From contig CAMXIK010000009.1 of assembly GCA_947243855.1 (NCBI GenBank), positions 1 through 64,000 on the forward strand: DNA of 64,000 nt. The letters are read 5' to 3'. Below the pieces are notes generated by a model. It searched no databases, was not told where the DNA came from, and saw only the letters and a program-made list of their open reading frames with translations. Shown one piece after another: positions 34,036 to 43,964 of the stretch (positions are counted from its first letter, which is position 1; each line of letters starts with the position of its first letter). A program made the translations under genes and the position numbers. Source of the stretch: an uncultured Lachnospiraceae bacterium. Its GTDB lineage: Bacteria > Bacillota > Clostridia > Lachnospirales > Lachnospiraceae.

Positions 34036-35368
34036 CAGAAAGTTCTATTGGGTGACAGTGGGTCTGATATTGGTATCCTATATGCCCACTTATCTTGCAT
34101 GTTATCCCGGTCTGGGAATCTATGACGGGCCGTGTCAGCTAGGCCAGTTAACGACACATCATCCCCTCTTACACACATTATTGATTCGGTTTTGTGAAAA
34201 ATCCGCCGGATGGCTGCATTGGGAAAGCTGGCTTGTGCCATATTCTTTGATACAGATGTGCGTTTTGATCTGTTGCTTTGCCTATGTAGTTTTATGTCTG
34301 AAAAGATGGGCGTTTTCTGGGATTTACATTTCTATTATGATAGCATGGATATGTCTGTTTCCTATGAATGCGTTAATGTCTATTACTTCTACAAAAGATA
34401 CCCTTTTCGCCGCTTTGTTCCTATTATTGATTTGTGAGCTTGGTAAAATGATGTATAGCCCGGAAGATTATTTTAACGGAGACAGAAAAAAATATCATAG
34501 CATACAATATTGTGTAATTTGTTTTTTGGTATGTGCTTTTAGAAATAATGGCGTTTATGTATTGATTGGAATGCTGCCGGTGATGGCAGTATGTGTGAAA
34601 AGATATTGGAAAAAGATAGCGACGCTCTCCCTCATTGTTATTGTCGGGTATTTTGTATATAGCGGGCCATTGATGAATGTATTAGGGATACCGCAGGGGG
34701 ATAAAAAAGAGGCGCTTACTGTGATTATCCAGCCGATGGCAAGAACTTATCATTGGCAGTATGAAGCGTTACAGGAAGAAGACAGAGAAGCGATACGCCA
34801 GCTTTTTGGCGGAGTAGATCCTTGGTATGAAGCACATATTTCCGATGCACCTAAAAGTCAGTTCCATACCGAAGTTTTTTTGGATCATTTATGGTTGTAT
34901 CTGCGGTTGTATGGTAAGCTGGGAATACAGTTTCCAAAAGAATATGCAGATGCATTGCTGGCGAATACTTACGGGAACTGGTATCCTCATGAAATATTAC
35001 CGGACGACACATGTTACCGATTTTATTTTGAGTTTCCCGGGCTTAGTCCGGAGGAGTATGGAAGTAAACTGCCGGGGTATTATACCTTTTTGCAGAAATT
35101 AAGCAGGGAAAGCAGTTATTTGAATGTGCCGTTTTTGTATCTTTTCTTTTGTACAGGCATTGTTTTTTGGATAGTATCGTTTTTAATCGGCGTAATTGTA
35201 ATAAGAAAAGAATACCGAAAGATGATATATTTTGCGCCCGCTATCTTTTTATTTATCACGATTATGCTGGGGCCAGTGGCCTTGATGCGGTATACATATC
35301 CGTTGATGGTCAGTGTGCCTGTATTGACCGGATATACTTTTTCGAAAGAATTGATTGTATACAGATGA
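33995..35368 (+). CDS. DUF6020 family membrane protein (main part, frame-disrupted)
   Basis: About 457 residues with around 11 membrane segments: MPTYLACYPGLGIYDGPCQL near residue 35 and STKDTLFAALFLLLICELG are typical of the DUF6020/GT-C-like family. A long extracytoplasmic loop spans about residues 225-370. The frame is open from 33956; a GTG directly at the end of the G10 tract (33995) could start it, though the natural start is probably at 33775 in the other frame. Likely a glycosyltransferase of surface glycan assembly; role inferred from topology. Downstream of murG in the same orientation. Confidence 0.8.
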   Translation: MKSRVSACCFTISDRKFYWVTVGLILVSYMPTYLACYPGLGIYDGPCQLGQLTTHHPLLHTLLIRFCEKSAGWLHWESWLVPYSLIQMCVLICCFAYVVLCLKRWAFSGIYISIMIAWICLFPMNALMSITSTKDTLFAALFLLLICELGKMMYSPEDYFNGDRKKYHSIQYCVICFLVCAFRNNGVYVLIGMLPVMAVCVKRYWKKIATLSLIVIVGYFVYSGPLMNVLGIPQGDKKEALTVIIQPMARTYHWQYEALQEEDREAIRQLFGGVDPWYEAHISDAPKSQFHTEVFLDHLWLYLRLYGKLGIQFPKEYADALLANTYGNWYPHEILPDDTCYRFYFEFPGLSPEEYGSKLPGYYTFLQKLSRESSYLNVPFLYLFFCTGIVFWIVSFLIGVIVIRKEYRKMIYFAPAIFLFITIMLGPVALMRYTYPLMVSVPVLTGYTFSKELIVYR

Positions 35369-35386
35369 ATTAAAAAGTAAAAAATC

Positions 35387-35415
35387 TTGAAAAACAATAT
35401 ATGCAATGCTACACT
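35387..35415 (+). promoter_or_regulatory. Promoter of pgi
   Basis: TTGAAA (35387-35392), 17-base spacer, TACACT (35410-35415). The leader to the ATG at 35531 is about 110 bases. Confidence 0.6.
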
Positions 35416-35530
35416 TATTTTATGTAGAAGCGGTAATTATTTCCATGATTCAGAGTCGAAATAGGCAGATGCTGTTAAAGAAACGTAAGATTCTGTATCA
35501 CAGTGCAAACGCTTCAGAATGGAGGGCAAC

Positions 35531-36877
35531 ATGAGCAAAGTTACATTTGACTATTCAAAGGCAGCGTCATTTATCGGGGAAAATGAAGTGGAGTCCATGA
35601 AAAAACTGGCGCTGGACGCAAAAGAAGTTCTTGTGAGCAAATCAGGGGCGGGCAATGATTTCCTTGGCTGGATCGATCTGCCGGTAGATTATGACAAGGA
35701 AGAGTTTGCGAGAATCAAGAAAGCGGCGGAAAAGATCAAGAGCGATTCCGAGGTGCTTATCGTAATTGGTATCGGCGGTTCTTATTTGGGCGCGAGAGCG
35801 GCGATTGAGTTTCTGCGTCACAGCTTTTACAATGTGGTGGACAAGTCTGTGAGAAAAACGCCGGAGATTTATTTTGTGGGCAATTCCATCAGCTCCACTT
35901 ATATCAAGCATCTGATCGATGTGGTTGGCGACAGGGATTTTTCGATCAACATGATTTCCAAGTCCGGTACTACTACGGAGCCTGCAATCGCGTTCCGTGT
36001 ATTTAAGGAAATGGCGGAGAAGAAATACGGAAAAGAGGGCGCGGCGAAGAGAATTTACGCCACTACCGATAAGGCGAGGGGGTCTCTTAAGAACCTTGCC
36101 AATGAGGAAGGCTATGAGAGTTTTGTCGTACCTGATGACGTAGGCGGCCGATTCTCCGTATTGACGGCAGTGGGTCTGCTTCCGATCGCAGTATCCGGCG
36201 CGGATATCGACAAGCTGATGGAAGGCGCGGCGGAAGGCAGAAAGATGGCGCTTAACGCTCCTTTTGAAGAAAACGACGCCGTGAAGTATGCGGCGCTGCG
36301 CAATATTCTTCTGAGAAAGGGCAAAGTAATTGAGATTTTGGCCAACTACGAGCCGAGCGCACACTATGTTTCCGAGTGGTGGAAGCAGCTTTACGGCGAG
36401 TCCGAGGGCAAAGATCAGAAGGGTATTTTCCCGGCAAGCGTGGATCTCACCACCGATTTACACTCTATGGGCCAGTTTATTCAGGACGGCTCCCGCACCA
36501 TGTTCGAGACGGTGCTCAACATTGAGACAAGCAGGGAAGAGATCGTAATCGGCGAGGAGCCGGTCGATCTTGACGGACTCAACTATTTGGCGGGCAAGAA
36601 CGTGGATTTTGTCAATAAGAGCGCGATGAACGGTACAATTCTGGCTCACACCGACGGACAGGTGCCTAACTTTATGATTAATGTGCCGGAGGTAAATGAG
36701 TTTTATCTTGGCGAGCTGTTCTACTTCTTTGAGTTTGCCTGCGGCGTCAGCGGCTATCTGCTGGGCGTGAATCCCTTCAACCAGCCGGGCGTGGAGAGCT
36801 ATAAGAAAAACATGTTTGCCCTTCTTGGTAAGCCGGGTTACGAGGCTCAGAGAGAAGAGCTTTTGAAGAGACTCTGA
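35531..36877 (+). CDS. pgi: Glucose-6-phosphate isomerase
   Basis: 448-residue glycolytic enzyme of the shorter bacterial type. Motifs: [16 protein letters not shown] near residue 77, [16 protein letters not shown] (phosphate-binding SIS loop), [15 protein letters not shown], the catalytic Glu region, and [17 protein letters not shown] near the C-terminus with the active-site Lys. Interconverts glucose- and fructose-6-phosphate. Start at 35531 with GGAGGG upstream. Codon choice here is more G/C-ending than in its neighbours, as expected for a highly expressed gene. Single-gene unit with its own promoter and terminator. Confidence 0.97.
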   Translation: MSKVTFDYSKAASFIGENEVESMKKLALDAKEVLVSKSGAGNDFLGWIDLPVDYDKEEFARIKKAAEKIKSDSEVLIVIGIGGSYLGARAAIEFLRHSFYNVVDKSVRKTPEIYFVGNSISSTYIKHLIDVVGDRDFSINMISKSGTTTEPAIAFRVFKEMAEKKYGKEGAAKRIYATTDKARGSLKNLANEEGYESFVVPDDVGGRFSVLTAVGLLPIAVSGADIDKLMEGAAEGRKMALNAPFEENDAVKYAALRNILLRKGKVIEILANYEPSAHYVSEWWKQLYGESEGKDQKGIFPASVDLTTDLHSMGQFIQDGSRTMFETVLNIETSREEIVIGEEPVDLDGLNYLAGKNVDFVNKSAMNGTILAHTDGQVPNFMINVPEVNEFYLGELFYFFEFACGVSGYLLGVNPFNQPGVESYKKNMFALLGKPGYEAQREELLKRL

Positions 36878-36931
36878 TCTGCAAGGCAGTCCTGTAAATG
36901 AAATAAGAGTGGAAAGTGAAATAAAAACAGG

Positions 36932-36963
36932 CGCATATCTCCGCATGGAGGTATGCGTTTTGT
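36932..36963 (+). terminator. Terminator of pgi
   Basis: Eleven-base stem CGCATATCTCC (36932-36942) with GGAGGTATGCG (36947-36957), one G-U pair, GCAT loop, then TTTTGT. Confidence 0.8.
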
Positions 36964-37040
36964 ATTGGAAAGAAAATATATTTGTGGTATCGTAATTGTA
37001 TCAGAGGGTAAAAAGAGAAAAATCGAAAAGAGGGAAATCT

Positions 37041-38603
37041 ATGAAAGCAAAGCAGAATCCAATCATATACTCGGATTTTCCGGACCCAGATATTATCAGG
37101 GTTGAGGATACATATTATATGGCAAGTACAACCATGCACTTTATGCCGGGGTGTGATATTTTGCGATCCTACGACTTAGTGAACTGGGAATTTGTGGCTC
37201 ATGCTTACGAGGTACTGGAAAATACTTCCGGGCATCGTCTGGAAGGCGGAAACCATGTCTACGGGCAGGGAATGTGGGCCCCGTCCCTGCGATATCATAA
37301 AGGTATTTTTTATCTGTGCTTTACCGCAAACGATACACAGAAGACATATCTTTTGACGGCGCGTGAACCGTCCGGCCCATGGAAAATAGAAAACATAGAG
37401 GGTTTTTACCATGACAGTTCCCTGTTTTTTGACGAGGATGGAAGCGTGTATATCATATACGGAAATACGGAGCTGTACCTGACACAGCTTCGGGAAGATT
37501 TGAAAGGGCCTCTTGAGGGAGGACTTCACAGGTTGATTGTACAGGATAAGGGGGAGCTTCATCTTGGTTATGAGGGTTCTCATCTGTATAAGAAAGATGG
37601 GAAATATTATCTGTTTACCTGTCACATTCCCGCTTATGGTACGGAGCGGAAGACGGAGGACTGCTTTATTGCGGACTCTCTGGAAGGAGAGTTTCGGGGG
37701 AAGTGCGTGATTGATGACGATATGGATTTTCACAATCTTGGTGTTGCGCAGGGCGGTATGGTAGATACCCCTGAGGGAGACTGGTACTTGTTTATGTTTC
37801 AGGACAGGGGAGCGGTGGGCAGGGTGCCTCTGGTGATGCCCATGTGTTTTGATGAAGATGGCTTTCCTGTTATCGGAGGAGACGGTAAAGTTCCGGTTTG
37901 GGTATCTGTATCTAGCGCTAAACCGAATTATAAATATCTGCCTCTGTATGGCAGCGATGATTTTCAGTATCGATTGGAAGAAGACGGAAAAGTACAGCTG
38001 AAACTGTTTTGGCAATTTAACCACAATCCGATAGATAGCCTGTGGTCTGTGACCGATCGGCAGGGCGCATTTCGAATTTACACGAAAGAGCTGTGCGGCA
38101 GTCTTCCGTTGGCACATAACATGTTGACGCAGAGGAGTTATGGGCCGGAGTGTACCGCATGGGTGACAGTGGATGGAAGCGGGATGAGGGATGGAGATTA
38201 TGCCGGTATCTGCGCATGGATCGGATGTTACGGAGCGATTGCGCTGACGAAAGATAACGGGGAGTATTATTTGGTGATGTATGCAAGACCGGCGGCGGAT
38301 GAAACAGTGCAGGCAGATCGGAATTTTTTGGCCTCTCCAGTAGAATATGAAAGGATTCCGTTTCAGGCTTCAAGCGTCACCTTAAAGGTATCTTTGAACT
38401 TTAGAGATAAAAAGGATACGGCGGACTTCTTTTATGAGGATAACGGAAGTTGGAAGATGCTCGGAATCAGCCACAAGCTGTATTTTAAACTGGATCATTT
38501 TACGGGATGCAGATTTGGTCTTTTTGCATATGCGACACAACAGCCCGGGGGATGCGCTGATTTTATGAAGTTCCGATATCAAGTTGGGGGAGAAAATGGG
38601 TAA
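37041..38603 (+). CDS. Glycoside hydrolase family 43 (beta-xylosidase/arabinosidase type)
   Basis: 520 residues, no signal peptide. The five-bladed propeller occupies residues 1-310 with the catalytic base Asp in DFPDPDIIRV near residue 13, and later the general-acid Glu in LGYEGSHLYKKDGKYYLF. Residues 320-520 form a concanavalin-like C-terminal domain as in two-domain GH43 beta-xylosidases. Cytosolic, so it should process imported xylo- or arabino-oligosaccharides. It is followed with overlap by the kinase gene of the locus, so enzyme, sensor and regulator are co-transcribed. Confidence 0.92.
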   Translation: MKAKQNPIIYSDFPDPDIIRVEDTYYMASTTMHFMPGCDILRSYDLVNWEFVAHAYEVLENTSGHRLEGGNHVYGQGMWAPSLRYHKGIFYLCFTANDTQKTYLLTAREPSGPWKIENIEGFYHDSSLFFDEDGSVYIIYGNTELYLTQLREDLKGPLEGGLHRLIVQDKGELHLGYEGSHLYKKDGKYYLFTCHIPAYGTERKTEDCFIADSLEGEFRGKCVIDDDMDFHNLGVAQGGMVDTPEGDWYLFMFQDRGAVGRVPLVMPMCFDEDGFPVIGGDGKVPVWVSVSSAKPNYKYLPLYGSDDFQYRLEEDGKVQLKLFWQFNHNPIDSLWSVTDRQGAFRIYTKELCGSLPLAHNMLTQRSYGPECTAWVTVDGSGMRDGDYAGICAWIGCYGAIALTKDNGEYYLVMYARPAADETVQADRNFLASPVEYERIPFQASSVTLKVSLNFRDKKDTADFFYEDNGSWKMLGISHKLYFKLDHFTGCRFGLFAYATQQPGGCADFMKFRYQVGGENG

Positions 38604-40380
38604 ATGCAGGAAAAAAATTGAAAACATAATGAATGATTTTAACATTAAGAAAAAGTTAATTATTATTTATGTTTTCTGCGTAATCATCCCGTTGGTTTTG
38701 ACAGACAGTATTATCTTATATATTCTGTACGATGCGGAAAAAAAAGAACAACGCTACGAGTTTGAAAATCTGACAAATGCGGTTAGATATAATCTGGAGT
38801 ATACGTTTGAGGAAATCGTCAAAGAAATGAATGATATCTATGTGGACGGTGAGATCAACAGTTTCTTGAATGAAACGTATAAGAACGGATATGAATTTTA
38901 TGCGGCCAGCCTTGAGCTTTCCAGAAAAGCGTCTTTGGATATACCGGGCGGATATGATATTTCTAATGTGGTCATTTATGCAGATAATGACACCATAATA
39001 AACGGCGGACATTTCTACCGGCTGTCCGAGGCGGAGAATATGGAGTGGTATCGGAGTTATCTGGAATCAGGAAAAAAGATGACCTTTGTCTCTTATTATA
39101 TCGGCAAGTCCGATATGTCCGCGCTCTCCATGCGGCGAATCTCTCTGATTCGGCGTCTTGACTATTATAAAAAGGAAAGTTGTGAGAAGATTCTTAGAGT
39201 GGATTTGGATTATAATAAGATGGTCAGGGAGCTGGCGCAGATTAGTTACGGGAATCAGATCTATGTGTGTCAGGGAGATCAGATTTTGTTTTCCAATGGC
39301 GCACATTCCGGCAGTCTGGAGGATTTCTACAGGCTTACAGGAGAGGAGCCGATTGCCTATCGGAGCTCCTTTGAGATGTATGGGCAGAAAATTGACATAC
39401 TGATTTTGAAACCTCAGAGCTCTGTTTTTCAGAATCTGGAAAAACACATTCCCCTGATTATTTTTTTGGTGGTGGCAAATCTTCTTTTGCCGGTGATTAT
39501 GGTTTCTATGGTAAATAAGTCTTTTATCAAGCGGCTTTGGGAGTTGGGAGCGGCTTTTGACCAGGTACAAGGAGGAACCCTGCAGAGAATAGAAAACGTA
39601 AGGGGAAAAGATGAGATCGGGGTTTTGATGCAGAATTACAACCGTATGGCAAAGGGCATGAACGATCTGATCCAGCGGGTGTATAAGGATCGTCTGGAAA
39701 GGCAGGAAATAGAACTGGCAAGGCAGAATGCGGAGCTTCTTGCCCTGCATAGCCAGATCAATCCTCACTTTCTCTTCAATGTATTGGAGAGTATTCGGAT
39801 GCGGTCGTTGATTCAGGGAGAAGAAGTGATTGCCGGTATGATAGAGAAGCTGGCGATTTTGGAGCGGCAGAATATTAACTGGGCCTCCGATCATGTAAGA
39901 CTGGCGGAGGAGATGAGTTTTGTGGAGGCATATCTGGAGCTGCAGCAGTACCGTTTCGGAGACAGGCTGCGGTACGAGATGGACTTGCCTGAAGCCTGTG
40001 CGGACTACTATATTCCTAAGTTGACACTGACGACCTTTGTGGAGAATGCCTGTGTACATGGGATGGAAAAAAAGACGTCTACCTGTTGGATTTATGTGCG
40101 GGTATATTTGAAAGGTTCTCTGCTTTGCATTGAAATAGAGGATACGGGCAGCGGTATGGAGGAGGAAGCCGTACAAAAGATGAACGAGAGTATGCAGAAT
40201 TGCGCGATTGATGATGTGAAAGAGAATCAGCATATTGGAATTATCAATGCGTGTCTCCGTTTGAAAATGATTTCTGAGGGCAACGTGAGTTTCTTTTTGG
40301 AGAGCGAACCGGGTGTCGGTACATTTATGACGATCAGGGTGGAATCAGCGTATTTACAGGCGAAAGCACAGAAAGGATGA
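38596..40380 (+). CDS. YesM-like sensor histidine kinase
   Basis: 594-residue kinase. One membrane segment at residues 22-45, an extracytoplasmic sensor region (45-285), a second membrane segment near 290-310, a HAMP domain (to about 365), then the His_kinase/HATPase region with phospho-acceptor His in LHSQINPHFLFNVLESIRM and an N-box VENACVHGMEK. YesM-type kinases usually sense sugars, often via the adjacent binding protein, and phosphorylate the YesN-like regulator encoded next. Start overlaps the GH43 stop by eight bases. Confidence 0.92.
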   Translation: MGKCRKKIENIMNDFNIKKKLIIIYVFCVIIPLVLTDSIILYILYDAEKKEQRYEFENLTNAVRYNLEYTFEEIVKEMNDIYVDGEINSFLNETYKNGYEFYAASLELSRKASLDIPGGYDISNVVIYADNDTIINGGHFYRLSEAENMEWYRSYLESGKKMTFVSYYIGKSDMSALSMRRISLIRRLDYYKKESCEKILRVDLDYNKMVRELAQISYGNQIYVCQGDQILFSNGAHSGSLEDFYRLTGEEPIAYRSSFEMYGQKIDILILKPQSSVFQNLEKHIPLIIFLVVANLLLPVIMVSMVNKSFIKRLWELGAAFDQVQGGTLQRIENVRGKDEIGVLMQNYNRMAKGMNDLIQRVYKDRLERQEIELARQNAELLALHSQINPHFLFNVLESIRMRSLIQGEEVIAGMIEKLAILERQNINWASDHVRLAEEMSFVEAYLELQQYRFGDRLRYEMDLPEACADYYIPKLTLTTFVENACVHGMEKKTSTCWIYVRVYLKGSLLCIEIEDTGSGMEEEAVQKMNESMQNCAIDDVKENQHIGIINACLRLKMISEGNVSFFLESEPGVGTFMTIRVESAYLQAKAQKG

Positions 40381-40384
40381 AGCT

Positions 40385-41983
40385 ATGTCAATGAAGGTAA
40401 TGCTGGTAGATGACGAGCCCTTTATTTTGCAGGGATTGTCGGTAGTTATCGACTGGGAAAAGGAAGGGTATGAGATTGTGAAGAAAGCCTCTGACGGGCA
40501 GGAGGCGCTGGACTATCTCAGGGAGCATGAGGTGGATTTGATTATCACGGATATCCGTATGCCGAAGGTGAACGGGATCGAGCTGCTGGAAACTGTGAGG
40601 GCTGAGAAACTTTCCGAGGCTTATATTGTTATTTTAAGCGGCTATAACGATTTTAAATACGCGCAGGCGGCGATCCGCTACTCCGCCATGGAGTATATTC
40701 TGAAACCGGTTCAAAAGGAACAGCTTTTGGAGAATGTAAGGCGGGTGGCGAAAAAGCGGGAAAATATGATTCAGGAGGAGCTGGACAGCCAGAGGATGCA
40801 GCGGGGATATCTGCTGCAAAATATGACAGCGTTACTGCAGGGGAAGGGAAAAGAACAGAATTTATCCTATGTGAGAGAACATTTTCGGTGCAGCGGAGGC
40901 GTCAGATACCTTCATATCTGTCTGAATGACCTCTCGGCTTTGGATGAGATGTCGGATGAGGAAGTGTCGGAGCTGAAAGATAAGATTTATGGGCAGGTGT
41001 CGGGTTATCTGCGGGAGGATGAAGACCATCTGTTTAAGGACTTCTTTGTCTATGAGGAGGACTATGAGATTGGTTTTATTTACTTCGACTATATGGCCAG
41101 AGAGAGAAATCTTTCGGAGGAAGAGTTTATGAGGGCGCTGCAAAAGAAGGCCCAGAGCGGGAGTGAAAAGCTGCCGGTGATCCTGTTAGCGGGAAAGCGG
41201 GTGGAGGATATTGCGAAGGTTTCCCGCTCCTACAGTTCCGCCTGCGTCCTTCGTTCTTTTAAAGGGTTTCAGGATACGAAAAACATTTATTATTATGAGA
41301 AGGAAGTACAGGTGAATCCTTCCCGAACCGTTTTGTGTATGCAGGCTTTGGAGGATTTGGTGAAGGCTGTGGAGCAGAACGACACCCTTTTGATTAATAA
41401 GAGTGTGGACGCGCTTTTTGTGGAAATGGACAGGCTGGACAGAACCCGAGAAACTGTGACAATGAACCTGAACTGGTTAATTTTCCGGCTGTTAAATCTG
41501 GCCACAAAGCAGGATGAATCCGTGAATCAGGACGAGGTGCTTTCCTATATCAGCGAGAGTGTGTCCAAGGAGGAAATCATCCGGGGCAGCAGGGTACATA
41601 TGCGAAAATTTGCCTGCGAGTGCGCCGAATATCTGGTGCAGCTTCGCAAGAATGTTTCCGGGGGAATTTTGGCGGAGATTGAGAATGAGGTGAAGGAGCG
41701 CTATATGGAAAACCTGACGCTGCGGGAGCTGGGACAGAAATATTATATCAACAGCTCCTATCTGGGACAGATTTTCCGCAAGCGGTATGGACAGTCCTTT
41801 AAAAACTACCTGAATAATTACAGGATCAAAGAGGCGGCTTCCCAGTTGATCCGAACCGATAAGAAGATTGGCCAGATTGCCGAAGACGTGGGGTATCGGG
41901 ACTTGGACTATTTTATCAGCCGTTTTATTGAGCAGGAGGGATGTACGCCCTCCCGGTACCGCAAGAGCGCAAGAGAAGAATAG
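40385..41983 (+). CDS. YesN-like response regulator with AraC domain
   Basis: 532 residues. Receiver domain 1-120 with VDDEPFILQG, phospho-Asp in DLIITDIRMPKVNG and Lys in YILKPV; a long linker with a coiled-coil; and an AraC-type double helix-turn-helix at the C-terminus (residues 435-530, INSSYLGQIFRKRYGQSF and IAEDVGYRDLDYFISRF). It should activate the importer genes just downstream in response to oligosaccharides. Four bases separate it from the kinase gene. Confidence 0.93.
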   Translation: MSMKVMLVDDEPFILQGLSVVIDWEKEGYEIVKKASDGQEALDYLREHEVDLIITDIRMPKVNGIELLETVRAEKLSEAYIVILSGYNDFKYAQAAIRYSAMEYILKPVQKEQLLENVRRVAKKRENMIQEELDSQRMQRGYLLQNMTALLQGKGKEQNLSYVREHFRCSGGVRYLHICLNDLSALDEMSDEEVSELKDKIYGQVSGYLREDEDHLFKDFFVYEEDYEIGFIYFDYMARERNLSEEEFMRALQKKAQSGSEKLPVILLAGKRVEDIAKVSRSYSSACVLRSFKGFQDTKNIYYYEKEVQVNPSRTVLCMQALEDLVKAVEQNDTLLINKSVDALFVEMDRLDRTRETVTMNLNWLIFRLLNLATKQDESVNQDEVLSYISESVSKEEIIRGSRVHMRKFACECAEYLVQLRKNVSGGILAEIENEVKERYMENLTLRELGQKYYINSSYLGQIFRKRYGQSFKNYLNNYRIKEAASQLIRTDKKIGQIAEDVGYRDLDYFISRFIEQEGCTPSRYRKSAREE

Positions 41984-41999
41984 AGAAACAGGAGATAAA

Positions 42000-42036
42000 C
42001 CCGGTAAATTTTAACAGCTAGAATTTACCGGGCTTA
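42000..42036 (+). terminator. Terminator after the regulator gene
   Basis: Perfect 11-base stem CCCGGTAAATT (42000-42010) and AATTTACCGGG (42022-42032), then CTTATTT. A second near-copy of the right arm, AATTTATCGGG, follows at 42045-42055 and could pair instead. Confidence 0.7.
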
Positions 42037-42118
42037 TTTATAGAATTTATCGGGTTGAAGGTTTTCATCTATGTTATAAAATTGTATTATCAAAAAATTA
42101 TTGAGGGAGGATAAACGA

Positions 42119-43849
42119 ATGAAAAGTAAGAAACTGACAGCGCTTTTGTTGACAGTGGCAATGACGGCGTCCATGCTTACGGGCTGCGGCGGCGACAATG
42201 CAGGCGGCGGCGCAGAGACCTCAAATGCCCCGGAAAGTGAGGGGGGGGGGTCAAATGAAACGGCCTCTTCCGGTGAAGATGGCAATAAGGAGATCATTGA
42301 CTTCAATATGTTTATTGCGATGCCGGGTGCGGAAATCAACGACGGAAATGAGATTCAGGAGATTATTGCGGAAAAGACTGGCGTGAGAGTAAAAGAGACT
42401 TGGCTTACCGGTCAGACAGCGGCCGAGGCAGTGGGAACGATTATTGCAGGAGGCGAGTATCCTGATTTTATCGACGGCGGCGACGGCCAGATGGCACTGT
42501 ATGATGCGGGTGCGCTGGTTCCTTGGGATGATTATCTTGAGAAGCATCCTAAACTGAAGGAAATGTATTCCGATGAGGAGTGGGACAGATTCCGTCAGGC
42601 GGACGGCAAGATTTACTGGGCAAACATCTTCCAGAATACATACGGCGAGGATAAGTCGACGACACACAACGACGAGGCGTTCTGGATTCAGAATAAGGTG
42701 CTCGCATGGGACAATTATCCGGAGATCAAAACGCTGGATCAGTATTTTGACCTGTTAGAGCGTTACGCGGAAGCGAATCCGACCATGGAGGATGGCACAG
42801 AAGTAATACCTTATACCGCTCTTTGCGAGGACTGGAGATATTTCTGTATCGAGAATGCGGGCCAGTTCCTTGCCGGTTATCCCAACGACGGTTCGGTTAT
42901 CGTCAATACCGATACCATGAAGATTGAGGATTACAACACCAGCGAGACGACCTACAGATATTTTAAGAAGTTAAATGAAGAGTACAACAAAGGCATTGTG
43001 GACAAAGAGTTTGCGACCCAGACTTATGATGAATATATCGCGAAGCTTTCTACCGGCCGTGTGCTTGGTATGTGCGATCAGTGGTGGGATTTCTACGCTA
43101 CGGTAAACGATGTATTTAAGCAGCAGGGACTTGACTTGAAGGGTTGTAATTATGTGCCTCTTGGTCTTACCATCGACGAGGGCATGGAAAACATGTGGCA
43201 TACCTATGGCGATACACAGAATCTGGCAAACGGTGTAGCGGTTACTACAAGCTGTAAAGATCCGGACGCAGCGTTCCAGTTCTTGGAGGATTGTCTGGAT
43301 CAGGAGATCCATGATCTCAGATTCTGGGGTATAAAGGATGTGGACTATCAGGTTGATGAAGACGGCCTTTACTACAGAACCGAAGAGCAGAGAATGCAGT
43401 GGGCAAACAAAGAGTATCAGGCTTCTCACAGATGTGTTTATTCCTATATGCCGCAGTATCTCGGAACCAGTACGGATGGCAAGAATGCGATGCAGCCTGA
43501 CCAGCAGACCTCTGAATTCTTCAGTGCATTGGCACAGCCGTTGGTGGACTGCTTTGAGGCTTACGGTGTGAGCACCTATGTGGAAATGATCGGTTCCGTA
43601 AACAAAGAGACAGGCCCTTGGTTCCCGATGTACTCCCACTCTAACAACATGACAACAGAGACGCCGGGCGGCGTGGCTTGGACTAAGATGGGAGAGATCA
43701 AGCATGAGTGGCTTCCTAAAGTAGTAATGTCGAATTCCTTCGACTCCACATGGAGCGAATATATGTCGGCATACGAGGGCTGCAAACCGGAAGATTTCCT
43801 TTCCGAAATGCAGACAGAGTTAGACAGAAGAGCATCCTTGGCACAGTAA
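42119..43849 (+). CDS. Sugar ABC transporter substrate-binding lipoprotein
   Basis: 576-residue extracellular solute-binding protein of the LplA-like (family 1, large) type. Lipobox MLTGC with Cys 23 gives a lipid anchor; residues 24-55 are a Gly/Ser/Glu linker containing a G10 tract in the DNA at 42241-42250. The mature domain includes EIQEIIAEKTGVRVKETW and GTIIAGGEYPDFIDGGDGQ. Context (GH43, GH8, YesMN) points to xylo-oligosaccharides. Start at 42119 with GGGAGG upstream. Followed by a terminator-like hairpin that probably raises its level over the permeases. Confidence 0.92.
   Translation: MKSKKLTALLLTVAMTASMLTGCGGDNAGGGAETSNAPESEGGGSNETASSGEDGNKEIIDFNMFIAMPGAEINDGNEIQEIIAEKTGVRVKETWLTGQTAAEAVGTIIAGGEYPDFIDGGDGQMALYDAGALVPWDDYLEKHPKLKEMYSDEEWDRFRQADGKIYWANIFQNTYGEDKSTTHNDEAFWIQNKVLAWDNYPEIKTLDQYFDLLERYAEANPTMEDGTEVIPYTALCEDWRYFCIENAGQFLAGYPNDGSVIVNTDTMKIEDYNTSETTYRYFKKLNEEYNKGIVDKEFATQTYDEYIAKLSTGRVLGMCDQWWDFYATVNDVFKQQGLDLKGCNYVPLGLTIDEGMENMWHTYGDTQNLANGVAVTTSCKDPDAAFQFLEDCLDQEIHDLRFWGIKDVDYQVDEDGLYYRTEEQRMQWANKEYQASHRCVYSYMPQYLGTSTDGKNAMQPDQQTSEFFSALAQPLVDCFEAYGVSTYVEMIGSVNKETGPWFPMYSHSNNMTTETPGGVAWTKMGEIKHEWLPKVVMSNSFDSTWSEYMSAYEGCKPEDFLSEMQTELDRRASLAQ
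42241..42250 (+). repeat. G10 homopolymer tract in the binding-protein gene
   Basis: Ten consecutive G encode part of the Gly-rich linker after the lipobox (codons 41-44). The frame is intact at this length; a one-base slip would disrupt the protein. Confidence 0.85.
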
Positions 43850-43881
43850 ATGTATGCGTGAAGTAACCTGAGATTAGTAAG

Positions 43882-43929
43882 AGAGGACAGCTATATTGCT
43901 GTAAGAGCTATGTAGTTGTCCTCTTTTTT
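43882..43929 (+). terminator. Terminator-like hairpin between binding protein and permeases
   Basis: AGAGGACA (43882-43889) pairs with TGTCCTCT (43917-43924), with additional inner pairing, followed by six T. Lies inside an otherwise continuous importer operon, a frequent device for differential expression. Confidence 0.75.
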
Positions 43930-43964
43930 CTCAAAATAGTTTTGGGTATAGAAGGAGATGGAAT

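Noticed and set aside
37176-38117. Long minus-strand open frame inside the GH43 gene
   Set aside because: Antisense to conserved GH43 motifs, no family resemblance, no start signals.
39067-40233. A 388-codon open frame on the minus strand inside the YesM-like kinase gene
   Set aside because: Fully antisense to a well-supported kinase, no ribosome site, and His/Leu/Ile-rich composition typical of a shadow frame.
42971-43705. 244-codon minus-strand open frame inside the binding-protein gene
   Set aside because: Antisense to a clear solute-binding protein and without a ribosome site.
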